A stretch of DNA of 64,000 nt from Micromonospora sp. NBC_00389 (GCF_036059255.1 NZ_CP107947.1:6944001-7008000); one strand, 5' to 3'. Counted from the first letter of the stretch, positions 1 to 9,517 are shown. A program made the numbers and translations. The notes: generated from the sequence alone by a model not told the origin.

Positions 1-2
1 CC

Positions 3-149
3 AGCCCGGCAGATCTCAATCTCCTGCGCAGTCCCTCCCCTGTCCTGCATGCCGGGGCAGCGGTGGCGCTCCTGCTCACGGCGTTGGTCCTGTCCGTGGT
101 CAAGCCCCGAGGGCTCACCAGCTACGGACACCGCAAGGCGCACCCTTGA
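3..149 (+). CDS. C-terminal end of a DUF2269-like membrane protein, cut by the window edge
   Basis: The open frame from base 3 to the TGA at 147-149 ends in a hydrophobic segment followed by VVKPRGLTSYG. This matches the end of the reading frame at 51871-52245 (VVKPRGLTGYG) and a shorter relic near 39953-40030. The 5' part lies outside the window, so I cannot say whether the gene is intact. In this family the protein is a small integral membrane protein of unknown function whose last helix is followed by a K-P-R-G turn. Recurrence of the same tail three times in the window suggests duplication or gene wreckage. Confidence 0.6.
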   Translation, partial: SPADLNLLRSPSPVLHAGAAVALLLTALVLSVVKPRGLTSYGHRKAHP

Positions 150-566
150 CCACCCTTGCGGCGGCGTTGCGCTCAGCCAGCCGATCATCGTGTCGCGGTG
201 TACCAGTGGGCGCTGCTTCCCAGCTCGGAGGCCATCTATGGCAGGCGCCGCCCTTCCCTGCGCGACTGGTGGCCGGCTGGTTACGACGGCGATGTCGCTC
301 GCTCCGCCATCCCCGCAGGAATCGACAGCGCGAATGATGGCTGACGGCCTGCTGCATGCCTGGGTTGCACTGGGGACGATCAGAGGATGAGTGGCCCGGT
401 CTCGCGCGTGTCGTGTTGGCGCGCGGTCGGGCCACGCCTCGTTCGACCGGTAGCTGATCCGGGATCGAACGTGGGTGAGTTGGCCATCGGTGTTCGACGC
501 GTCGATATCACCGGGTCCTCGCTTTCACGTCGCCGCTGGTCCCCCATCCGTACCCGCTTCCACCCA
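150..566. other. Intergenic stretch, no gene seen
   Basis: Short overlapping frames exist on both strands but none has a ribosome site, a recognisable motif or plausible codon use. The stretch separates the membrane protein tail from the operator and NlpC/P60 gene that follow. Confidence 0.5.
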
Positions 567-586
567 CTACTAACAGGCGGTAGTAG
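567..586. promoter_or_regulatory. TACTA/TAGTA dyad operator, site A
   Basis: CTACTA, eight bases, then TAGTAG: a 20-bp inverted repeat 157 bases upstream of the NlpC/P60 start at 744. Six further sites with the same 6-8-6 layout occur in the window. On the plus strand it contains TACTAA, a possible -10 hexamer, so a repressor here would block the promoter. It is probably read by the BlaI-type repressor at 14653-15018 (inference). Confidence 0.6.
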
Positions 587-743
587 ACGGGTTGACGGTG
601 CCTGTGTAACCTCCGGTGTGATCGGCCCGGCCCCGCACATCAGGCGTGGAGGTGCCGCCGTATGCGGATGGCCGCTCAACCTGCCCGACGACATGTCAGC
701 TAAATCCGCTCGGCCGAGAGGGTGTGCAGTGGTGAGGTCACGC

Positions 744-1712
744 ATGAACCGCCTGCTGGTCGGCGCGGTCATGGTCGCGTTGATCAGTGTCGCAGGCGGG
801 GCGAGCGTCGCGGTGCCGGCGCGGGCCGAGCCGTCGGCGGCTGAGATCGAGCGGCAGCTCGATGCGGCGTGGGAGAAACTCGAACCGGTCATCGAGCAGT
901 ACAACGGGATCCACGCCGAGCTGCAGTCCAACAAGGCCAAGTCCGCGGAACTGCAGAAAAAGATCGCGCCCCTGCAACTACGAGTTGAACTGTCCCAGGG
1001 ACAGGTGAACGGGCTGGCGGCGCGGCAGTATCGGCTGGGCCCTGCCTCGTACATCAACGCCGTCCTGGCGACGGGCGACCCGCAGTCGATGTCGGATCGG
1101 TTGGCGATGCTCGACTACGTCGCGCGGTCCAACAACCGGGCAATCGCCGGGGTGGTGGCAACGCGCGATGACCTGATGCGTCAGCGCGCAAGCATCGAAA
1201 CGCTGGTCGCGAAGCAGAAGCGACTGGACGCCGAACTCGCGGGACGACGCAAGGTAATTCAGGCCGAAGTCGACCGGCTCGAGACGTTGCGGACTCGAAG
1301 CGCCGGCGGATCAAGCGCGTCGACGGCGTCGCTGCGGATCGGCTCCTGCCCAGCGATCAACCCCGGCGGTGCCGCCGGGACAGCGGTGAAGGTGGCGTGC
1401 GCGCAAATCGGCAAACCGTATGTCTGGGGTTCGGATGGGCCGGACTCCTTTGACTGCTCGGGGCTGACCCAGTACGCGTGGAAGGCGGCGGGAGTGTCGC
1501 TGACCCACTTCACCGGCGCCCAGTGGCGCCAGGGAACCCCTGTCGCCCGGGCCGATCTGCGCTCCGGGGACCTGGTCTTCTTCTACAGCGACCTGCATCA
1601 CGTCGGCATGTATGTAGGCAACGGCCTTATCGTTCACGCTTCTCGTGCCGGGGTGCCGGTGAAGATGGCGCGTCTGGACACCATGCCGTACATGGGCGCG
1701 CGTCGACCCTGA
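744..1712 (+). CDS. Secreted coiled-coil NlpC/P60 peptidoglycan endopeptidase
   Basis: 322 aa. An N-terminal signal peptide (MNRLLVGAVMVALISVAGG, cleaved after about residue 28) is followed by a helical, coiled-coil region to about residue 190 and an NlpC/P60 domain at the C-terminus. The catalytic Cys is in DSFDCSGLTQ (about residue 238) and the His in HHVGMYVGNG. Such enzymes cut the D-Glu to diamino-acid bond in wall stem peptides; the helical part usually gates the active site, as in the RipA/CwlO type. I chose ATG 744 because GAGG lies six bases upstream; the open frame extends to 387 but without support. Site A lies upstream, and a second protein of the same design is encoded at 11666-13174 behind a related site. 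Confidence 0.88.
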   Translation: MNRLLVGAVMVALISVAGGASVAVPARAEPSAAEIERQLDAAWEKLEPVIEQYNGIHAELQSNKAKSAELQKKIAPLQLRVELSQGQVNGLAARQYRLGPASYINAVLATGDPQSMSDRLAMLDYVARSNNRAIAGVVATRDDLMRQRASIETLVAKQKRLDAELAGRRKVIQAEVDRLETLRTRSAGGSSASTASLRIGSCPAINPGGAAGTAVKVACAQIGKPYVWGSDGPDSFDCSGLTQYAWKAAGVSLTHFTGAQWRQGTPVARADLRSGDLVFFYSDLHHVGMYVGNGLIVHASRAGVPVKMARLDTMPYMGARRP

Positions 1713-1973
1713 GCGAAGGCGGGCATCGCAAGCCAGGCCATGCCGTGCTACTGGCGGGAACGCGAGCTGAGCATCAGGACGGCTACTGGACGGCTTACGG
1801 TCACAGCTGGGATTGAGCACGGCGTTGAGGCGCATGTTGCGTCTCCGGCGACCGTCGCCAAGGGTTGTTCAGGTCCGATGAAGACCCGCTCACCGGGCAG
1901 GTGACGGGCTGGCGGCAGGCATGCCGGCCTAGGCAGTGTCTTCAAAGGATCTTGGTGTCGGATGATGTAGCGC

Positions 1974-2375
1974 GTGGGTCGTCGCTACGAGTTGTCTGAC
2001 GTCGAGTGGGAAACGCTGTCGCGGTATCTGCCGTCGGCGGTGACGGGTGGTCGGCCGCGTGCCGATGACCGGCGGGTGCTCAACGGGATCGTGTGGAAGA
2101 TCCGGGCCGGGGCGGCGTGGCGGGACGTGCCTTCCCGCTACGGGTCCTGGCAGTCGATCTACACCCGCTTCCGCAGGTGGGCCCTTGATGGCAGGTTCCA
2201 GCGGATGCTCGCCGGGGTCCAGGCCGACGCGGACGCGGCCGGGGACATCGACTGGCTGGTGTCGGTGGACTCCACGATCGTGCGGGCTCACCAGCATGCC
2301 GCTGGCGCTAAAGGGGGCGCCGAGAAACGGACGAACCACAGGATCACGCCCTCGGTCGAAGTCGAGGTGGACTGA
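1974..2375 (+). CDS. IS5-family transposase, first frame
   Basis: 133 aa from a GTG start. It carries the N-terminal helix-turn-helix-like region typical of IS427-group transposases (LSDVEWETLSRYLP, followed by GGRPRADDRRVLNGI) and the first catalytic Asp in VSVDSTIVRAHQH. The frame ends at a TGA inside the LGRSRGGLTTK motif, which is read in the next frame. Two overlapping frames joined by programmed frameshifting are normal for this group, so the pair can still make an active enzyme. Confidence 0.85.
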   Translation: MGRRYELSDVEWETLSRYLPSAVTGGRPRADDRRVLNGIVWKIRAGAAWRDVPSRYGSWQSIYTRFRRWALDGRFQRMLAGVQADADAAGDIDWLVSVDSTIVRAHQHAAGAKGGAEKRTNHRITPSVEVEVD

Positions 2376-2425
2376 CCACCAAGATTCACCTCGCCTGCGA
2401 CGGCCTGGGTCGGACACTGGCGTTC

Positions 2426-2824
2426 GTGCTCACCGGCGGCAACGTCAACGACTGCACCCGCTTCACCAACGTCATGGCCGCCATCCGGGTCGAGCGCTCG
2501 GGACCCGGCCGACCTCGGGTCCGCCCGGACCATGTCATCGCCGACAAGGGCTACAGCTCCAAAGCCATCCGGGATTACCTGCGCCGACGCGGCATCGGAC
2601 ACACCATCCCCGAACGTGCCGACCAGCAGGCCAACCGCCACCGACGAGGCAGCCGTGGCGGCAGGCCACCGGTGTTCGACAAGCAGCTCTACAAGCGGCG
2701 CAACGTCGTCGAGCGGTGCTTCAACCGGCTCAAGCAGTGCCGCAGTGTCGCGACCCGCTACGACAAGACCGCGACGTCGTTCCAGGCCACCGTCACCATC
2801 GCCGCGCTACTCCAATGGTTGTGA
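2426..2824 (+). CDS. IS5-family transposase, second frame
   Basis: The coordinates are from the first internal GTG; the open frame itself extends upstream through GRSRGGLTTKIHLACDG, overlapping the end of the first frame. It supplies the second catalytic Asp (VIADKGYSS) and the Glu (RRNVVERCFNRLKQ), so together with 1974-2375 the DDE triad is complete. It is probably translated only as a frameshift fusion. Confidence 0.82.
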   Translation: MLTGGNVNDCTRFTNVMAAIRVERSGPGRPRVRPDHVIADKGYSSKAIRDYLRRRGIGHTIPERADQQANRHRRGSRGGRPPVFDKQLYKRRNVVERCFNRLKQCRSVATRYDKTATSFQATVTIAALLQWL

Positions 2825-2844
2825 ACCTTTGAAGACACGGCCTA

Positions 2845-4081
2845 GTGCTCTGACCACAAACGTTGGCCGGGTTGGTTATGCGGCTCGGGTGGCGGGTTGG
2901 CCCCAGCGGCGGTGTCGTTCGCTGCGGATGCGGGCGCGGTGGCGGCGTTGGGCGGCCAGGACGTCGGGGTGGCGGGCGTTGGCGTTGCGCCAGCGCAGGT
3001 AGGCGTGCAGGCCGCGGGCCAGGACGGTGTGGTTGGGGTGGTCGGAGCCGGCGATGACGAAGGTGCGCAGCGGCCCGAAGTGCGCCTCGATCGGGTTGGC
3101 CCAGGATGCGTAGGTCGGGGTGAAACACAACTCGACCTTGTTCCGGGCCGCCCACTGTCGGATCGCGAAGCCCTTATGGGCGGACAGGTTGTCCAAGATG
3201 ATGTAGATCGGGGCGCCGTCAGGGCAGGCGGCCCGGATCGACTTGAGTGCGGCGAGGGTGTTCGCCGCCGATTTCTGGGTGCGGACCACGCCCCAGAGGG
3301 TGTCGTCGCCGATCGAGTAGCAGCCGTGGAACTGCCGCACGCCGTGCAGCTTGTGGTAGTTCGCTGGGAGCCTGCGTGGGCGGCTCTTGGGCTGCCAGCC
3401 GACGCCGCCGTGCGGGCGGATCGTCAGCGGCCCGAACTCATCGAACGCGAAGGCGCGGTGTGGGAAGTGCTCGATCACGTGCTCGATGCGGGCCAGCTTC
3501 TGCTCCCGCTGGGGGTCTGTGGACTCCTTCCACGTCTTCGTGCGTTGGAAGGTGATCTGGTGGCGGCGCAGCACCTGCCGTAGTCGTTCCCGCCCGATGA
3601 TCACCTTCCGATCGGGGTTGTCAGCGAGGTATTCGGCGAGCTTGCGCACGCTCCAGCAGGTGAACGGCCGTCCCAGCTTGGCGGGACGGGTGTTGGCCGT
3701 CGCGACGATGAACGCCTCGTCGTCGCTACTGATTCGGCGGGGACGGCCACCCGCCCACTGAGGGTCCAGGCTGGCCATGCCCATCTCGTTGAACCGGTGG
3801 ATCACCTGCCGAACGGAGTCTTCGTCGGCCTGCACGAGCCGGGCGATGACCGGCACACTGTTGCCGCCAGCTGAGGCGAGCACGACCATCGCCCGGCGCA
3901 GCCGCACGACCGAGCCGGTGCCTCGACGCACCAGACGTTGCAGCCGTTGACCCTCTTGATCACTTAATCGACGTACCCGAACCGGCTCTGCCACCCCGAC
4001 AGCCTGACGGTCCCACGCCGGCCCAGCCCTTCACTCAGGCCGGCGTGTCACCAACACCGCCAACGTTTGTGGTCAGAGCAC
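2845..4081 (-). mobile_element. IS630-family insertion sequence
   Basis: Perfect inverted repeats of GTGCTCTGACCACAAACGTT (continuing GGC) bound the element. TA flanks both ends (2843-2844 and 4082-4083), the target duplication expected for IS630. It abuts the IS5 element with only the shared TA between them. Confidence 0.92.
2876..3994 (-). CDS. IS630-family DDE transposase
   Basis: 372 aa, full length. The N-terminal half is a helix-turn-helix region of the Tc1/mariner type (VIARLVQADEDSVRQVIHRF). The C-terminal DDE domain has FDEFGPL, YIILDNLSAHK and WANPIEAHFG as the three catalytic motifs. No frameshift or stop is present and both ends of the element are intact, so it is potentially active. 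Confidence 0.92.
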   Translation of the reverse strand: MAEPVRVRRLSDQEGQRLQRLVRRGTGSVVRLRRAMVVLASAGGNSVPVIARLVQADEDSVRQVIHRFNEMGMASLDPQWAGGRPRRISSDDEAFIVATANTRPAKLGRPFTCWSVRKLAEYLADNPDRKVIIGRERLRQVLRRHQITFQRTKTWKESTDPQREQKLARIEHVIEHFPHRAFAFDEFGPLTIRPHGGVGWQPKSRPRRLPANYHKLHGVRQFHGCYSIGDDTLWGVVRTQKSAANTLAALKSIRAACPDGAPIYIILDNLSAHKGFAIRQWAARNKVELCFTPTYASWANPIEAHFGPLRTFVIAGSDHPNHTVLARGLHAYLRWRNANARHPDVLAAQRRHRARIRSERHRRWGQPATRAA

Positions 4082-4279
4082 TAGGGTCGTCCCCTGCCCC
4101 ACGCTGGCCCGTCGGCGTCCTTGACCGAGCTGGCCACGCCGTCCGAGCCGCGAGGCCGGAGTGAGTGCAGCGGCTGCAGGGGTATGCGCTGCCGCCCAGA
4201 TTCCTCCGATGTGCGTGGCCACCGCTCGCGCTATCGGATCCTCATCAAGGCCTTTCGGGGGCCAGTGTGGAGGCACAAC

Positions 4280-4849
4280 ATGAGCAGACGACGTTTCCGG
4301 GTCATCGGGGCGAGCGCGTTGATCGCAATGGCTGTCGCCGTCGGCGGATACAACGGCAACGGGGCAGCCTTCGCGGCGCCCAGTCCAGCTAGCCCGTCCC
4401 CATCAGGATCAACCCACGGATCGGCCATGTTCGCCGCCATGATGGTGTCCCACCACGAAGAAGGCATCGAACTCGCGCAGCTGGCGATGGATAAGGCATC
4501 GACGCCGGGAGTGAAGGCTGTCGCCGAACGCTCCCAGCGGAATCAGCAGGCCGAACTGCCCCAGCTTCGGCAGGTCGCCCAGGGCGCCAACATGACCGCG
4601 CAGCCGCCGGAGCCGCCGCTGTCACGGTTCAATGAGCAGGAGATGAGCCAGCTGCAGTCGCTGTCCGGCCGTGAGTTCGACCTTGGGTGGCTGGACATGT
4701 TCAGCAGTCACCACATGTCGGCGATCATGATGGCGGACATGGAGTCGGCCACCGGTGCCGGCACGGCGGCGGAGCTGGCGAAGAAGATCCATGATGAGCA
4801 GGTGCAGGACGTATCCGCGATGAACGATCTGCGCGATCAACTCCGGTAG
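4280..4849 (+). CDS. Secreted DUF305 protein
   Basis: 189 aa. A signal peptide follows a twin-Arg-like start (MSRRRFRVIGASALIAMA), then a Ser/Pro linker, then a DUF305 domain. The domain has paired Met/His motifs: FAAMMVSHHEEGIELAQ near the N-terminus and FSSHHMSAIMMADM near the C-terminus. DUF305 proteins are ferritin-like four-helix proteins often found beside copper and silver resistance genes; metal binding by the HH and Met residues is likely but not shown here. ATG 4280 is preceded by a GGAGG site; longer in-frame starts lack one. It converges on copA and shares the hairpin at 4958-5005. A second DUF305 gene is at 16151. Confidence 0.85.
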   Translation: MSRRRFRVIGASALIAMAVAVGGYNGNGAAFAAPSPASPSPSGSTHGSAMFAAMMVSHHEEGIELAQLAMDKASTPGVKAVAERSQRNQQAELPQLRQVAQGANMTAQPPEPPLSRFNEQEMSQLQSLSGREFDLGWLDMFSSHHMSAIMMADMESATGAGTAAELAKKIHDEQVQDVSAMNDLRDQLR

Positions 4850-4957
4850 AGGCGCGGGGGGGCTGGAGCCCTGATTGGACGAGCTGACCAGGACATCCTC
4901 CTCAGGGCACACGGCGGGAAGGCCCGCTTCGGGTGGCGACCCACGGAGATACCCACG

Positions 4958-5005
4958 CACGGATACGGCCGATGTGGCGGTACTGCCACATCGGCCGTAT
5001 CCGTG
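4958..5005. terminator. Large perfect hairpin between convergent genes
   Basis: A 21-bp perfect stem (4958-4978 with 4985-5005) and a six-base loop. It lies between the convergent DUF305 and copA genes and lacks a T-run, so it may act as a bidirectional terminator or mRNA end protector. Confidence 0.7.
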
Positions 5006-5114
5006 TTCCGGTAACCATTGGAGCCGGTCGCGGTCGTAGCTCCTGGGACGTCAGGTTCGGCGGGACCGACCTCGAGGCACAGTGCCGGGCAGCTGCGCCT
5101 CAAGGTGCGATGTG

Positions 5115-7367
5115 CTAGCTGACGGGTTGGAAGCGGCGCAGCCGGAGGCTGTTGGCCACCACGAACACCGACGAGAAGGCCATTGCCGCGCCAGCGATCA
5201 TCGGGTTGAGCAGACCGGCCGCGGCCAGCGGCAGAGCGGCCACGTTGTAGGCGAAGGCCCAGAACAGGTTGCTCTTGATGATGCGCAGGGTTCGGCGGGA
5301 GAGCCGGATGGCGTCCACGGCAGCCGTCAGGTCACCGCGGACCAGGGTCAGATCCGATGCCTCGATCGCCACGTCGGTCCCCGTGCCCATGGCCAGGCCC
5401 AGGTCGGCCTGGGCCAGCGCGGCGGCGTCGTTGACCCCGTCACCGACCATCGCGACAACCTTGCCGTCGGCTTGCAGCCGCTTGACCACGTCGACCTTGT
5501 CAGCCGGCATGACCTCAGCGATCACCTCATCGATGCCGACCTCCACCGCGACGGTCCGGGCGACGGCGGTGTTGTCGCCGGTGAGCAGCACCGGGGTCAG
5601 CCCCAGTGCCCGGAGCTGGCCGATCGCGGCTCGACTGGTCGGTCGGACCACGTCGGCGACCACCAGCACCCCGCGGGCCCGACCACCCCAGCCTGCCAGA
5701 ACCGCTGTGTGACCTGCCGTCTGCGCGTCGGCTGCGGCCTGCTCAATCTCGGGCGGTACGTCCAGGCCGCGCTCGCGTAGCAGCCGAAGCCGACCGACCA
5801 GTACCTCGCGGCCGTCAACGGTGCCGCTCACGCCAAGCCCTTCGGCGTTGGCGAAGCCAGCCACCGGCGCCAGCGCGCCGGCCTTGGCGGCGCCGGCGGC
5901 GACTGCCTGGGCGATCGGGTGCTCGCTGGCGGCCTCCAGTGCGCCAGCGAGTCGCAGCAGTTCGTCGGCATCCTGCCCGTCGGCGGGAGCCACGTCGACC
6001 AGGGTCATCTTCCCGGTGGTGACCGTGCCGGTCTTGTCCAGCACTACGGTGTCCACCCGTCGGGTCGACTCCAGCACCTCCGGTCCCTTGATCAGGATGC
6101 CGAGTTGGGCGCCGCGGCCGGTGCCGACGAGCAGTGCGGTTGGCGTGGCCAGGCCGAGCGCGCAGGGGCAGGCGATGATCAGCACGGCCACTGTGGCGGT
6201 GAACGCGGCGGTGAGGCCACCCTCGTTGCCGATCCAGAAACCGAGGGTGCCGACGGCGAGCGTGATGACGATCGGCACGAACACGCCGGAGATCCGGTCG
6301 GCGAGGCGCTGCACGGCTGCCTTGCCGGTTTGGGCCTGCTCGACGAGCTTGGCCATCTGGGCGAGCTGGGTGTCTCCGCCGATCCGGGTGGCGGTGACGA
6401 CGAGTCGGCCGCCCGCGTTGACGGTGGCGCCGACCACGCCGTCTCCTGGGCCGACCTCGACCGGCACCGACTCGCCGGTGAGCATGCTGGCGTCGACGGC
6501 CGAGGTGCCCTCGTCGACCACCCCGTCGGTGGCGATCTTTTCGCCGGGGCGGACCACGAACCGATCGCCGACGGCGAGCTGCTCCACCGGGATCCGGGTC
6601 TCCACCCCGTCGCGCAGCACCGCCACCTCCTTGGCGCCGAGTTCGAGCAGGGCGCGCAGGGCGGCGCCGGCGGTCCGCTTGGACCTGGCCTCGAAGTAGC
6701 GGCCGGCCAGGATGAACACCGTCACCCCGGCGGCCGCCTCCAGGTAGATGTTGCCGGCGCCGTCGGTGCGGGTGATGTCGAAGCGGAACGGGTGCGTCAT
6801 CCCGGGCATCCCGGCGTCGCCGAGGAAGAGCGCCCAGAGCGACCAACCGAACGCGGCGAGGGTGCCGAGCGAGACCAGGGTGTCCATGGTCGCCGCGCCG
6901 TGCCGCAGGTTGGTCCAGGCGGCCCGGTGGAAGGGCAGCCCACCCCAGACCACCACCGGGGCGGCCAGGGTCAGCGACAGCCACTGCCAGTAGTCGAACT
7001 GCCAGGCCGGGACCATGGCCAGCAGGACCACCGGCACGCTGAGCGCCACCGAAATCCACAGCCGGGTCCGTAGGCCTTGCAGCTCGTCCACGGGCTCGGC
7101 GGCCTCGGACGACTTGGCTGAGGGCGGTTGGGGTAGGACCGCGGTGTAGCCGGTCTTTTCGACCGTCGCGATCAGGTCCTGCGGTGTGAGGGTGTCGTCG
7201 TAGCGGACGGTGGCCTTCTCCGTGGCGTAGTTGACGGTGGCGCTCACGCCCTCCAGGCGGTTGAGTTTTTTCTCGATGCGGGCGGCGCAGGAGGCGCAGG
7301 TCATCCCGCCGATAGCCAGTTCGATCTGGTTCGGCGCAACGCTCAGCGGCTTGGCGGGTGAGGTCAT
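5115..7367 (-). CDS. copA: Copper-exporting P1B-type ATPase CopA
   Basis: 750 aa. One N-terminal heavy-metal domain has the CxxC motif [14 protein letters not shown]. Membrane helices follow, then the actuator TGES, the metal site CPC ([12 protein letters not shown]), the phosphorylation site [10 protein letters not shown], the SEHPIAQAV nucleotide-binding motif and the hinge [15 protein letters not shown] with this layout indicates Cu(I) export from cytoplasm to outside. Start ATG 7367 was chosen for the GCGGAG site just upstream; an upstream ATG at 7394 would overlap the previous gene. It is the last gene of a minus-strand operon, copZ - secreted DUF - copA, driven from the CsoR-box region at 8633. 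Confidence 0.95.
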   Translation of the reverse strand: MTSPAKPLSVAPNQIELAIGGMTCASCAARIEKKLNRLEGVSATVNYATEKATVRYDDTLTPQDLIATVEKTGYTAVLPQPPSAKSSEAAEPVDELQGLRTRLWISVALSVPVVLLAMVPAWQFDYWQWLSLTLAAPVVVWGGLPFHRAAWTNLRHGAATMDTLVSLGTLAAFGWSLWALFLGDAGMPGMTHPFRFDITRTDGAGNIYLEAAAGVTVFILAGRYFEARSKRTAGAALRALLELGAKEVAVLRDGVETRIPVEQLAVGDRFVVRPGEKIATDGVVDEGTSAVDASMLTGESVPVEVGPGDGVVGATVNAGGRLVVTATRIGGDTQLAQMAKLVEQAQTGKAAVQRLADRISGVFVPIVITLAVGTLGFWIGNEGGLTAAFTATVAVLIIACPCALGLATPTALLVGTGRGAQLGILIKGPEVLESTRRVDTVVLDKTGTVTTGKMTLVDVAPADGQDADELLRLAGALEAASEHPIAQAVAAGAAKAGALAPVAGFANAEGLGVSGTVDGREVLVGRLRLLRERGLDVPPEIEQAAADAQTAGHTAVLAGWGGRARGVLVVADVVRPTSRAAIGQLRALGLTPVLLTGDNTAVARTVAVEVGIDEVIAEVMPADKVDVVKRLQADGKVVAMVGDGVNDAAALAQADLGLAMGTGTDVAIEASDLTLVRGDLTAAVDAIRLSRRTLRIIKSNLFWAFAYNVAALPLAAAGLLNPMIAGAAMAFSSVFVVANSLRLRRFQPVS

Positions 7368-7380
7368 GACAAGCTCCGCT

Positions 7381-8352
7381 TCAGTTGTGGCCATGGCCGG
7401 GTTCGCCGTGCCCGGCGCTCTCTGACGGGGTTGGCGTGGCGGGCGCCGGCGGTGCGGCGGGTCCGGCCGCACCGGCGGCGTCGCCAGCGGTGAGGGTGAA
7501 CGCCGCGGTACGGACGGTGCCCTGGTGCTGGAAGTCGAGGAACAGCCGGTACGTGCCGGCGGACGGGACCTCGGCGAAGAAGGTGACCTGCGGGCCCGGG
7601 GTGGTCCGCCCGTCGCCGGGCTCGCCGTCCGGGTGTACGTGCAGGTACGCCAGGTCGCCTTGACGCAGCGCGACGAGGTGCCCGTATGCCCCTAGGTAGG
7701 GCTGAAGGTCGGTCACGGCAGCGCCGTCGCGGTTGATGGTCAGGGTCAGTTTGGCGGTGCGGCCGGGCTGGAGGGCGCCGTCGATGGTGACGGTGTAGCC
7801 GTCAACGGTGCTGCTGGTCGCGGGGGCGGGCAGCGGGCGTGGGGTGAACGGGCCGGGGACGGGAACGTCCACGCCGAGGGTCAACGGCTGGGCACCGGTG
7901 GGCGTGAAGTCGGCGAAGGCGCGCCACGTGCCCGGCTCTCCGAGCGGCGAGGCGACCCGCCACGTGCCGTCCGGGGCCATCTCGGGGTGTACGTGCCGGA
8001 AGCCGGAGAGGTCACGCCGGGTGACGATCAGGTGCATTCGCTTGTCGTGCGCCTCGTCGAAGGCAGTGACGGCCCGCCCATCGGGGCCGGTGATCCGGAA
8101 GGCGAACTCGTTCGCTGGGGCGGTGACGGGGGTCAGGGTGTAGCCGCGGTCGGAGACCAGCAGCCCGCCGGGGATCTGCCCGGCGGCCTCGGACCCGGTG
8201 TCGTCGTGGCTGGCGTCGTCGTGCCCGGCGGTGTCGTGGCGGCTCTCGGCAGCCGGCGCGACGGGGTCGACTACCTGGCCGACCCCGTACGCCGCGCCGA
8301 ACACCACCGCGAGGCCGAGGGCGAAACCACTCAACTTTGTCGCCGTGTTCAT
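7381..8352 (-). CDS. Secreted His-rich protein of the copper operon
   Basis: 323 aa. One N-terminal hydrophobic segment ([19 protein letters not shown]) acts as signal or anchor. A His/Asp-rich linker ([13 protein letters not shown]) comes next. Two beta-rich domains follow, each with an HVHPE or HVHPDG motif (RHVHPEM and YLHVHPDG), and the tail is Pro/Ala-rich ending [10 protein letters not shown]. Proteins of this type lie between copZ and copA in many actinomycetes and probably bind or relay copper outside the membrane; this is inferred from context and the His motifs. The stop is 14 bases before copA, so the two are co-transcribed. Confidence 0.75.
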   Translation of the reverse strand: MNTATKLSGFALGLAVVFGAAYGVGQVVDPVAPAAESRHDTAGHDDASHDDTGSEAAGQIPGGLLVSDRGYTLTPVTAPANEFAFRITGPDGRAVTAFDEAHDKRMHLIVTRRDLSGFRHVHPEMAPDGTWRVASPLGEPGTWRAFADFTPTGAQPLTLGVDVPVPGPFTPRPLPAPATSSTVDGYTVTIDGALQPGRTAKLTLTINRDGAAVTDLQPYLGAYGHLVALRQGDLAYLHVHPDGEPGDGRTTPGPQVTFFAEVPSAGTYRLFLDFQHQGTVRTAAFTLTAGDAAGAAGPAAPPAPATPTPSESAGHGEPGHGHN

Positions 8353-8392
8353 GTGACTGGCACCTCGGTTCTGCGGGGGTGGGTGGGAATTG

Positions 8393-8602
8393 TCAGGCGT
8401 TGACGAGGTCGTAGCCGGCCTCGTCGACAGCGGCTCGTACGGACGCCGGGTCCAGGGGCGCCTCGCTGGTCACGGTGACCTGCCCACTGGCGAGGTCGAC
8501 CGTGACGTCGCTGACGCCGGAGATGGCGCCGATCTCCGTGCTGACCGAGTTGACGCAGTGCCCGCAGGTCATCCCCTGCACCTGGTACGTCGTGGTGATC
8601 AT
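8393..8602 (-). CDS. copZ: Copper chaperone CopZ (heavy-metal-associated domain)
   Basis: 69 aa, a single beta-alpha-beta-beta-alpha-beta domain. The metal loop is GMTCGHCVNSV (CxxC with a His between the cysteines). It would pass Cu(I) to CopA and possibly to CsoR. It is the first gene of the minus-strand operon, with GAGGAG before the ATG and a CsoR palindrome at 8633-8647 just upstream. Confidence 0.93.
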   Translation of the reverse strand: MITTTYQVQGMTCGHCVNSVSTEIGAISGVSDVTVDLASGQVTVTSEAPLDPASVRAAVDEAGYDLVNA

Positions 8603-8632
8603 GCAGTTCTCCTCTCACACACGCTCACAATA

Positions 8633-8647
8633 TACCCCCCGGGGGTA
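8633..8647. promoter_or_regulatory. CsoR operator upstream of copZ
   Basis: TACCCCCCGGGGGTA, a perfect 15-base palindrome 31 bases from the copZ start. C-tract/G-tract dyads flanked by TA are the known binding pattern of CsoR repressors. A G-rich, non-palindromic relative (ATACGGGGAGGGGGTAT) lies at about 8686-8702. Confidence 0.85.
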
Positions 8648-8722
8648 ACCGCCTGACGGACGCGCCCCCACCCTTTACGTTCTGCATACGGGGAGGGGGT
8701 ATCCGTCCCGACGACCGTAGCA

Positions 8723-8737
8723 TACCCCCAAGGGGTA
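8723..8737. promoter_or_regulatory. CsoR operator upstream of csoR
   Basis: TACCCCCAAGGGGTA, 17 bases before the csoR ATG at 8754. It overlaps the expected promoter, so csoR probably represses itself. Copper would release the repressor from both this site and the copZ site. Confidence 0.87.
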
Positions 8738-8753
8738 CGCTATCCTTGGCTGC

Positions 8754-9056
8754 ATGACCACACCCACGCCGACCCCGACTCGGGGATACACCGCCAGCAA
8801 GGACCAGTTGCTCGCGCGGCTGCGCCGCGTCGAGGGCCAGGTCCGGGGCATTGAAAAAATGGTCGATGACGACCGCTACTGCATCGACGTGCTCACCCAG
8901 ATCTCCGCGATCCAGGCCGCACTGGACAAGGTGGCGCTGGGGCTGCTCGACGGGCACGCCCGGCACTGCATGCACGAGGGGGCGGCTGAGGGCCGCGCCG
9001 ACGAGATGGCCAGTGAGATGATGGCCGCGGTCGGCCGGCTGATGAAGCGCGGCTGA
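8754..9056 (+). CDS. csoR: Copper-sensing repressor CsoR
   Basis: 100 aa. The DUF156 fold is shown by LARLRRVEGQVRGIEKMV (helix 1). The Cu(I) ligands are visible: Cys in DDRYCIDVL, and His and Cys in GHARHCMHE. The sensor is a homotetramer that releases DNA when Cu(I) binds. It is divergent from copZ and the intergenic region carries its own operators. The short Thr/Pro start (MTTPTPTPTRG) is common in the family. Similar boxes also precede the MFS gene (11097-11146) and the CopB-like gene (21239). Confidence 0.95.
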   Translation: MTTPTPTPTRGYTASKDQLLARLRRVEGQVRGIEKMVDDDRYCIDVLTQISAIQAALDKVALGLLDGHARHCMHEGAAEGRADEMASEMMAAVGRLMKRG

Positions 9057-9436
9057 TCGAGCCCGACCTTCGACCCTACCTGCTGTGAGCACTGACCGAC
9101 CGCCGCGGCGCCGACCGGGCGGCCTTGTGCAGGGAGGCGGACCAGCGGACAGATGCAGCAACAGGCATCTGTCGCCGCTGCTCTTTTTGTGGGTCTTCAC
9201 TGGGCCGACTGGGACCGGGCATGCAATCGGGCCCACGACCCGGGGCATCTCCTGGCGCATACCGAGACACTGCGTCGATCACCGGGTCAGTTGAGGCAGT
9301 GCGGGTACGTCTCGAGCAATCCCACCTCAACGCCCTGCCGAGAAGACGTCGGATGCCTGCGGCAGGGCGGACGCCAACTTCGAGTAAAGCCAGCTTGCCG
9401 GGGCGTCCAACGGGAGCTGCGACTTCGGTGCGCACA
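9057..9436. other. Intergenic stretch with the csoR terminator
   Basis: No credible gene. A hairpin at 9148-9173 (stem GACAGATGC, eight-base loop) followed by CTCTTTTT at 9181-9188 is a likely terminator for csoR. The rest shows nothing recognisable. Confidence 0.55.
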
Positions 9437-9469
9437 CTGGGGCGCCGGCCGTAACGGCCGGCGCCCCAG
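9437..9469. terminator. Strong GC hairpin
   Basis: CTGGGGCGCCGGCCGT and its complement separated by a single base, a nearly perfect 33-base dyad. It lies downstream of the minus-strand MFS gene and of csoR, so it probably ends transcription from both sides. Confidence 0.7.
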
Positions 9470-9517
9470 AACGGTGATCAGGCGGCGGGGCGAGGACGGC
9501 GCCGCCCTCCGGTCTCG

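Larger units (their letters stand above)
1932..2842 (+). mobile_element. IS5-family (IS427-group-like) insertion sequence
   Basis: The ends form imperfect inverted repeats, GGCAGTGTCTTCAAAGG at the left and GGCCGTGTCTTCAAAGG read inwards at the right. TA lies on each side (1930-1931, 2843-2844). The two-frame transposase inside fits the IS427 group. The right-hand TA is shared with the adjoining IS630 element. Confidence 0.85.

Noticed and set aside
5821..7073. Long open frames on the plus strand opposite copA
   Set aside because: They are antisense shadows of a high-GC gene with repetitive Arg/Gly/Ala composition and no start signals.
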